64,000 bases of DNA, from positions 10,057 through 74,056 of the forward strand of contig ML210258.1 in NCBI GenBank assembly GCA_004369085.1, written 5' to 3'. The translations under genes were made by a program, and so were the position numbers. The notes under the pieces are model-generated. The model searched no databases, was not told the origin of the DNA, and saw nothing but the letters and a program-made list of their open reading frames with translations. Shown piece by piece: positions 57,406-64,000 of the stretch (the stretch's first letter is position 1; the number at the start of each line of letters is the position of its first letter). The DNA comes from Coprinopsis marcescibilis. Lineage: Eukaryota; Basidiomycota; Agaricomycetes; Agaricales; Psathyrellaceae.

Positions 57406-59574
57406 ATGGCTTCCAACATGACTATTGCCAATCCAGGTTTGATTGTTGTTGTCTCCTCCGTTGTCTTCTTATGGCTGAGGCGACGAAGCCGCTTTGCACA
57501 TCCTTATCCACCTTCCCCTCCTGGTGGACTTCCTTTGCTCGGAAACGCTCTCCAGCTGCCAATAAAACATGAGTGGGAGACCTATGAGCGCTGGGGGAAG
57601 GAGCTAGGTTCGTATGCAGGTTGTCGTTAAAGACCGATTATTGACATAATTTTGGCAGGCACGGACATAATGTATCTCAATGCAGCAGGGACCCAGTTGG
57701 TGATACTCAACAGCCTTGACGACACAAAGTATCTGCTTGAAACGAGGTCTGCTAAATACTCTTCAAGGTATGTAGGCTATCGGTAAACATGGGAAAATCC
57801 GTTGAGTAAGGTGTGATATAGGGGATCGTTCCCAATGGTTAATGAGCTGTGCGTGGTTCTGCTTGACTCCTATGACTTTACTCCTGTTAAACTAGTGCGA
57901 ACAGGATGGGCTTCAACTGGATAATGCCCGTCCTTCCATATACCGATGCCAAATGGAAAGCCCAGCGTCGAATGTTCAGCCAGTACTTCCATGCTAGCGA
58001 CAAAGGCGCATACGAGCAACAAGTCACTCAAGTCATTAGAAGGATGGCTGTGCGGTTTGTAGATGCTCCAGAGAACTTTATGCGGCACGCTAGACTGTAA
58101 GTTCACGTATTTTCTGGACTAGGGCAATGTTTCACTCTACTTCGTCTAGCATGGTAGGGGGAGTTGGCTTCTCTCTCGCGTACGGAATTGAAGCCGACCG
58201 AGAGAACGATCCGAACATAATTTTGGCGGAAAAGGCGCTTGGTATCGCCTTTGATGCCTCATTGCCTGGAAAGCGATATCTCGTCGATTTAATCCCCGCC
58301 ATGAAATATATCCCGGAGTGGTTCCCGGGGGCTAACTTCCAGAAGGATGCCAAAGAGGGGCGACGGCTGATGAACGAGTTCCTTAATACTCCATTCGCTC
58401 AGGCAGAGCAAGCAGCTGTGAGTTTATTTCCAGTGGAGAGACCTGTCATTTATTCTCATATCTGGGTCTAGCTGCGGGGAACCATTCTTCCATCCCTTGT
58501 ATCTAGAGCCATGGATGACATCAGGGACGGGATATACCCTGACCCAGATCTAGCCTACCAAACTATGAAGGAGACCGCTGCTACGTTCTATGCTGGTAAC
58601 TTTGACTTTTGACCTTAATGTTAATGCAGGTTTACAAAGATTCCCAGCTGCATCGGCGACCACAACGACTAGTGTCAACAACTTCATCCTTTCCATGATG
58701 ATGCACCCCGATATCCAAAAGAAGGCTCAAAAGGAGTTGGACTCTGTGGTTGGCTCCGGAAGACTTCCGCAATTTAGTGATGCGCCTCAACTTCCGTATA
58801 TCTTCGCTGTTCTTAAAGAATCGATGAGGTGAGTAGTACCTTTTAAGGCTCTCTCTGATTTTCTGATACTATGCCATTCGAACAGATGGCGACCAACGTC
58901 TGGACTCGGTGAGCACATTATTCGCTAGGTGATTTTTAATGTAATTGGACGATCTTATGACTTAACTACAGGGTTGCCACATATGTGCGTAGAAGACGAT
59001 ATCTACAAGGGCTATCTTATTCCCAAAGGGGCGCTTGTCATGGCCAACCAATGGTAGGAATTACCTCAAGCCGAGTGGTATGGCATCACTGACCAAGTGT
59101 ATTCACAAGGCTCATGCAGCAGAACCCAGTCAAATATCCCGAGCCACATAAATTCATCCCAGAAAGGTTCCTAACAGCCGACGGGAAGCCAAATACAGAT
59201 GCTCCCGACCCCTATGAAGTATCTTTCGGATTTGGAAGAAGGTAAGCTCCTTATTTCGTTTAGCCGCGCAAACATAATACCGATTATAATTATCTACAGG
59301 GTTTGTCCTGGCTCTCACATCGCCACTGCCATCAACTTTATGGCGGCTGCTACGCTTCTGTCTCTATTCGAGATCAGCAAACCTTTAGATGAACATGGCA
59401 AGGAGATCGAACCGTCGATGGAAGTTACAACTGGAGTTACTGCGTGAGTAAGCAAGCCTATTTGATTCATAGACCAATGTTGACTCCGAGTATAGCCAAC
59501 CATTGCCGTTTAAATGCTCCTTCACGCTCAGAAGCAAGTACGCCGAAGACCTGATTCGGTCTTCGGTTGAATAA
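57406..59574 (+). CDS. Cytochrome P450 monooxygenase
   Basis: Start MASNMTIANPGLIVVVSSVV, an N-terminal membrane anchor followed by a proline hinge (PYPPSPPGGLPLLGNALQLP). Further elements: YTDAKWKAQRRMFSQYFHAS (C-helix WxxxR), VGGVGFSLAYGIEADRENDP, KESMRWRP (ExxR of the K helix), PERFLTADG, and the haem loop FGFGRRVCPGSHIATAINF with the axial Cys. About 510 residues in ten or more exons, ER-bound. The I-helix segment reads TFYAAASATTTTSVNNFILS, where most P450s have A-G-x-D/E-T; the acidic residue is missing (acceptor at GATTCCCAG assumed). Mushrooms have over a hundred P450s; the substrate cannot be told. No biosynthetic cluster partners are seen next to it. Confidence 0.95.
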
Positions 59575-59847
59575 CCTGATAAGCAATATCTGGTGTCTTG
59601 GGAAATCCATCATTCATTTCCACGAATTCGATAAGCATTCACCCGATATGTATCGGATGTCTGAACATACCCTATCTTCATCTTCCTAGACTTTAATATA
59701 TACCATTTTGCCCGATCGTCCGTCCCTCCCAGATATCGCTGACATCATGTGGATCTTGGTGAAACAGCATCCTCAGACTAGCTATAGCTATAGTTGACCG
59801 ACCACTGATCACGGCTGCAGAAAACTCTTCATTGACCATTCCCAATC

Positions 59848-60370
59848 ATGCCATTCGCCCAAACGCTCGCCTTTACGTACCCAGCCATGCGTCTCCGATT
59901 GCCAACTCCGAGTCCCGCCTTCTACCGCCATTACTACGTACAGAAGCAAATGCTACAGAATAGATCCTTCACCTGGCAGAAGGCAGGCAACGAGCAGTCC
60001 CAAGGCCACATTGAAGGACGTCCAAACTACCTGGGACCAAACATCGAGGCAACCTACGCCAAAGAAGGACACGAGGCGAGGAGCAGATCTGACTCGCCGT
60101 TGGATGCCGCGTCCACGAAAAAGAAACTTCGGGCAAGCTCGGGCGGTACAGGCAATCCAGAGATGATTGGCACGGTGGAGCAGGTTGGGAGCGCATCAGC
60201 GACCGCTCAGTATTTTGACCAGATTGACCGGGAGCGGAGGGATACCGCCGTCGTTGGGTGAGTGCCGACCCACGCTGGAAAGAAAATGCAGCACTGGAGG
60301 CAAGCGCAAGCCGCTCCTCTTTACCTGGTCAGTCTCACGTCATGTCATTCATCGATTCGATCCATGTTGA
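59848..60370 (+). CDS. Small basic protein with possible mitochondrial leader
   Basis: Start MPFAQTLAFTYPAMRLRLPT, a stretch with Arg and hydroxylated residues but no acidic ones, as in mitochondrial targeting sequences. The mature part is polar and probably disordered: EGHEARSRSDSPLDAASTKK, then GGTGNPEMIGTVEQVGSASA. The GNPE-x-I-G-x-VEQVGSxSA phrase resembles small fungal proteins of unknown function, whose GNPEGVGFxxQVG motif I recall only loosely. An intron of 34 nt (GTGAGTGCCG to AAATGCAG) may join a short second exon ending at 60370; without it the frame stops at 60261. Start chosen at the first ATG. Confidence 0.5.
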
Positions 60371-60885
60371 ATCGGCGGTTCATTCTCAGATGCAGATCGC
60401 ATGTAGTGTTCTTTCGTTTGTAGCATTTCTGTCTTGCACGGCTGGCAAAACCATAGGCTATGTGTGCGCAGCGGTAACTGTTTGGGCGCTTACAACGTTG
60501 TCGGGCGCGTATAGGATAATTGCCGCGTGTAATGCATTCGTTGCCAGAGTCATGACTGTGAAAATCCTACTCAAGAGTAGGCTGTGCCTCGACAAAATAG
60601 AGAATGGAAGTCCGCCAGATTCGCTGTGTCATTCGACTTCGCCGTGAGATATCCGTCAACACAAATGGGCTGCGAAACTCACATAGGGTGCACCGACAGA
60701 ATCACACAGTGGAATTAGCGGTCAGACTACAGATGAATAGCACACTCCTCACTACATGTAGCGGTATATCGTTTCGACCTGGCCTTTGGCACAATGAAAC
60801 GTAGTTTAACCCAAAAGAAAAGAAAGGAAAAAAGCCTGAGGCCCCCATGTACAGCAGGACATCCGCGAGACCATTGACACTTTTG
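60371..60885. other. Intergenic, nothing recognised
   Basis: A plus-strand open frame across 60258-60647 contains hydrophobic segments but overlaps the preceding gene and has no family support. Confidence 0.4.
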
Positions 60886-61323
60886 CTATTCAACGATAAT
60901 GACATTCTCTGAGCTACCCTCTTGGGTTTAGTCCTAGTTCTAGAAGCCTTCTTCTTGGATACTGCTTTTCCTTCGCTTGATCAAGTTAGCCTACAGCGTA
61001 TGTTTTTGGCACACAGCGAGATGCTCACATGTCTTTTAAATTATCATTACCTGCGTTCAACCAGCCCATATCTTGAAGACCATCGTCTTGTGTTTCAGAC
61101 GTTCCGAGGAGACCTGAATCTCTCGAGCTCCCTCCAATCTGATCGAGGGGCGAGCGATACGCCCCATCTTGTTTACGAGACTTTTCTCTAAAAACGGTAC
61201 ATCATGGATTTCAGGCTGGAACCGAGTTGACTTGTGTGTCAGTACGTACGGCTTGGGTCGACCTCTGCCTCGTCCTAGTACCACAAGGGTGCTGCTAGTG
61301 CCTATGAGTGTCCTGGGTCCCAT
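60886..61323 (-). pseudogene. Small Arg/Pro- and SIM-like-motif protein, family member C (probably decayed)
   Basis: Exon 1 (61323-61250) reads MGPRTLIGTSSTLVVL and ends GRGRGRPKP, an AT-hook-like motif. The intron splits the last Pro codon, as in members A and B, and has the same GTACGTAC donor as A. Exon 2 (61187-61051) starts EKSRKQDGAY, closely matching EGPSKQDGAY of member A, and ends DDGLQDMGWLNAG. Further downstream the minus strand codes SENVIIVE and stop (60886), matching the NVVIIV start of the SIM-like motif, but the acidic part is lost through a frame change. A different splice would end at 60914 without the motif. Probably a decayed copy. Confidence 0.5.
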
Positions 61324-62302
61324 CGAAGGTAAGAAAAGGAATGAAGAAGGATTGCCGTGAAACGGTGATGGGGGGATCCTGATTCCTCAGAACCTGGACC
61401 AATGACTCACACAGGACTCCTGTGTTCCAAACTTAGCACTCAGTAGTCAACTTTAAGCTGAGAACTATTGGCGATAGTTTGAGCATTTATGGCCATTGAA
61501 TCATTTCTATCGGAAGGTACAAGCTCGAGAAACCTGACTTAGTTGAATCTGTCACTCAGTACCTTGGAACTGACACCGGCTTGCAGACTCGATGCAAATT
61601 CACAACAGGACCAAGACCAGTGCGAATAAGCTTAGTCGCTCTCTCGTCGTGTCCGAGTCAGTTATATGTACCTTTTAGCAAAGGTTTGGCAAGGAAACCA
61701 TCGCCACCTCCAAAGGTTGGGTATGTTGTGAACAAGGCTCCATCGCTTCAAGCCTGATCCAAATATCTTCGACATATTTCTTAAAGATCAAATGGGCATT
61801 GTACTGTATATTTACTCGGCTATGTTACTGTCGCCGAAGTCCACTAGGAAGTGATACCCTTTTGAGACACCTTGTTCGAATATGCTGGCCCTGGTAAGAA
61901 GTTTGCGACTTTTAACTTGAATTATGGGGTTGTTATTCCAAGGGCAGGTCGACGTTGATAGTTGAGCCAGCGTGTCAGCTCCAAAAGAAACTAGGGGCAA
62001 CTTGATCCGCCTGGTACTTATTTCCAGACACCTCCTGATACCTCTCCCAAACGCTTCTTTGAGCTCTACATACCCGATTAACAGCGGAAGCTGTTGATTG
62101 ATGCCGCCATTGACATGCCCTGACATGGCTCAACGATCCAAATAGGGGCTAGTCAACGCGCGACCTTTAGCCGCCTTTGCGCGTGTGTTCCGCTTGATCC
62201 AGAAACGCTAGTCGGATACTTGATATGAGTAAGGGTCCGGGTTTGAGGGACGGGGGGACTCACGGATGCATTGTCCCACTTAAGACCTTGACAAGATCCA
62301 CT
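61324..62302. other. Gene-poor stretch with one uninterrupted minus-strand frame
   Basis: The minus strand has an ATG-initiated frame of 104 residues at 62126-61812 (opens MSGHVNGGINQQLPLLIGYV, ends FLVDFGDSNIAE) with no recognised family. It may be a hypothetical gene, but nothing else supports it. The remainder contains no exon I can defend. Confidence 0.3.
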
Positions 62303-63033
62303 TTAACGAAATCCGGGTTCGGTTTTCGTGAATTCAACAGACCCCCGCTTGGTCCTTGGGAGGAGCACTCGTGTTGGCTTGGCAGATGCGATGTTACGAG
62401 CCAGAACACGACATTCTCCTTCGTCACTATCGCTGTCACTGACGACAATGATTGCATTCCTCCGGTTCCTTGAGGGATTGGCAGAACGTTTTGTCTCGAT
62501 CGTCTTACGGCGCTGAACTGGTCGTTCGCGCAATGTCATCATTCCAGAACGCATCAAAGGCTTGTGTTCAGTGTCGCTTTCACTGAGGCCGTTCTAGAGA
62601 CTCTTTAGGGAGATGTATATGAAGATTTCGCGAAAGTATCGCACCATTGGTGAATCTTTGACTAAAGAACTCGCAGGCTGGCGACTTGTTTGCGAGCATC
62701 GTTTGCCCATTGAATGTCTGTCATTCAAGGTAAGTAGTTGGATACCGGAGTGGTAGGTTACCGCACTACTCACTCTGGATCGCGTCGATACATATCACTA
62801 GTTGTTTTGCTTTTAGGCCAAGTAGCTTCGTCATCTTCCACGTTGAGCCACTCTACCCCGCTATCCTGCCCGTCCGGTTCCTTGCGTTTTGACTCTCGTT
62901 GTTCCAGCTGAAGCCAATCCTGATACCCGGCGTAGGCACTGTCCAGTTTTCTCGAAATCTCGCTGTAGGGGCCGGGATCAGGGTCATTTAGGACTTCTGA
63001 ACCTGGTTGACACGCACGGGCGGGGTCTGGCAA
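62303..63033 (-). CDS. Small SIM-like-motif protein, family member D (5' end unresolved)
   Basis: Exons 63033-62774, about 62716-62650 and about 62595-62303 join in frame on the minus strand. The first begins after an acceptor CGCCGCAG with LPDPARACQPGSEVLNDPDP and contains EWLNVEDDEATWPKSK. No ATG lies in it, so the start exon is missing from this model. The C-terminal part reads RSANPSRNRRNAIIVVSDSD then SDEGE, matching the RR-N-[AV]-[IV]-I-[IV]-V-S-D-S-D motif of members A and B. A basic tail (PTRVLLPRTKRGSVEF) ends the protein. Similarity to A and B is clear only around this motif. Function unknown. Confidence 0.5.
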
Positions 63034-63368
63034 CTCGACTGCGGCGACTAGTTATCTTTGTACGGGCCATAGGTACGAATAGCTATCCGGGTGAAAGTTT
63101 CGTGAGCTTTGAAACACTCAATGAGTGCCAGGTGGTTTCAACGAATCGACTAAGAGTACTCACAACCTTTGTTTTCGGCCTTTGGAATCAAAGTGACTAC
63201 AACTTTAGAGTGAGCCATGCGTCAATGGTATACCAGTACTGCCTTGCGTCTCACAGCGCGGGTGCGATGATGGTGTGCCAATGATCGGATTGAGTATATC
63301 TCTTGCATCAAACGTCGACGCCGCACAGACCACTTATTCATTACCACCTCTTTCCGAATCGCCGTAGT
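63034..63368. other. Region between member D and the NLR gene
   Basis: It should contain the missing 5' exon and promoter of member D as well as the promoter of the NLR gene. A minus-strand ATG-initiated segment MAHSKVVVTLIPKAENK (near 63220) is one candidate exon, but its phase does not fit. Confidence 0.35.
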
Positions 63369-64000
63369 ATGTCAATGAAGGATGAAAGAGTTCAACCAAA
63401 TGATTCGACGGAGACGGACAAGCAACTTACGTCAAAGGTTGGGAGGCTGTTCATACGAGCTCCCTCACCCGATCGGTTAGGACATAGTGGTAAGTGCTAC
63501 AGTTTATTTGTACTGTATCTAGCCCCTCAAAACCATGAATCTCAGCTCATCACCACGACATCCGAAGCGAAGGGGTGGACCTGAAGGCCAATAATGGGAT
63601 GCCATTGGCTCATGATGCAAGCAACCACAACACCAACCAGTCAGGGGATCGGACTAGAATGGACCGGAATCGATTGGATAAGACTCGCCCAGGTGCAGAG
63701 GTGTTCGCAGGAGCAAATGACGTTCGTTTGGACAATGTTCAGATGACTGTTGTTGGGGGTGATATGCATACAACGACAGTCAACCAAAACTTCCGTGAGT
63801 TAAAGGTATCAATCTTGAACTAACCTCGGTGACTAATTTCCTGGTGCAGACGGAGACACAGAAACACGAGAAGCTGTACGACGTTTGCCTGATCCACAAG
63901 GATGCTCATGGGATCCTGATCGCACATGTATCCAAGGAACACGTCAAATTCACCTCGACGAGATTTCTTCGTGGATAAATGACGATCCTCTTGGAGATAC
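63369..64000 (+). CDS. N-terminal part of a STAND/NLR-type NTPase (cut by window end)
   Basis: Exon 1 opens MSMKDERVQPNDSTETDKQL and ends RLGHS. A GTAAGT intron leads to AHHHDIRSEGVDLKANNGMP and GAEVFAGANDVRLDNVQMTV then VGGDMHTTTVNQNF. After another intron (AACTTCC|GTGAGT) the frame goes on HGDTETREAVRRLPDPQGCS then WDPDRTCIQGTRQIHLDEIS and SWINDDPLGD at the window edge. The phrase [GC]-[CA]-S-W-[DN]-P-x-[RK]-T-C-x-x-G-T-R followed by a helix ending SW is the usual lead-in to the P-loop (NACHT/STAND) NTPase of mushroom NLR-like proteins. The Walker A motif should follow just outside the window. Role inferred: self/non-self or stress surveillance. Confidence 0.75.

Noticed and set aside
57406..60370. 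Possible secondary-metabolite cluster around the P450
   Set aside because: Neighbouring genes are a rhodopsin-like protein and a small unknown protein; no synthase, transporter or cluster regulator is present.
62225..62516. Plus-strand frames overlapping family member D
   Set aside because: They are antisense to the SIM-motif exon, which is conserved with other members.
1..64000. Transposons, LTRs or CRISPR-like arrays
   Set aside because: No reverse transcriptase, integrase or transposase frame, no paired long terminal repeats and no spaced direct repeats were seen by eye; a repeat search could still find short relics.

Overview
This window is nuclear DNA of a filamentous basidiomycete, most likely a mushroom-forming Agaricomycete. 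Genes are dense, on both strands, and cut by many introns of about 45-75 nt with GT(RNGT)...YAG borders. The content also fits: a LisH Flo8-type regulator, an Abp1 with two SH3 domains, a cytochrome P450, fungal seven-helix membrane proteins, F-box, BTB and RING singletons, and the start of a basidiomycete-type STAND/NLR gene. There is no bacterial-style operon, no CRISPR array and no intact transposon. Exon borders below were inferred by eye from reading frame, splice consensus and family alignment. Outer coordinates are firmer than internal ones.

Layout. 1-9 kb: a relic of a membrane-protein gene, a tandem array of two intact and one broken multi-pass membrane-protein genes, a tRNA-Ile, and a small coiled-coil gene. 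9-14 kb: a single-pass surface protein and an F-box gene. 15-23.5 kb: conserved core with ABP1 (actin patch), a type-B carboxylesterase, and STT3 (oligosaccharyltransferase catalytic subunit) divergent from the esterase. 23.9-32.6 kb: accessory stretch with two members of a lineage-specific small-protein family, VPS25 (ESCRT-II), two tandem acidic small-protein paralogues and a RING/coiled-coil gene. 32.8-39 kb: RPL11, a RING-like remnant, a second RING/coiled-coil gene and a BTB gene. 40-53.5 kb: FLO8-like regulator, a very large START-domain membrane protein, pyridoxal kinase (BUD16) and ARP2. 54.7-64 kb: a rhodopsin-like seven-helix protein, a P450, a small possibly mitochondrial protein, two more members of the small-protein family on the minus strand, and the 5' part of an NLR-type gene that runs off the window.

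How they fit together. ABP1 and ARP2 both act at the Arp2/3 actin patch, VPS25 in endosomal sorting, STT3 in ER N-glycosylation; these are housekeeping genes and nothing suggests they are co-regulated. The most novel content lies between them. The first item is a dispersed family of small proteins (23907, 25105, 61323 minus, 63033 minus) with a basic Arg/Pro/Lys motif near the N-terminus and a C-terminal hydrophobic-plus-acidic motif that looks like a SUMO-interacting motif. The second is a tandem pair of 73- and 92-residue acidic proteins with identical intron phases. The third is the decaying membrane-protein array, in which one copy shows a clean internal deletion.
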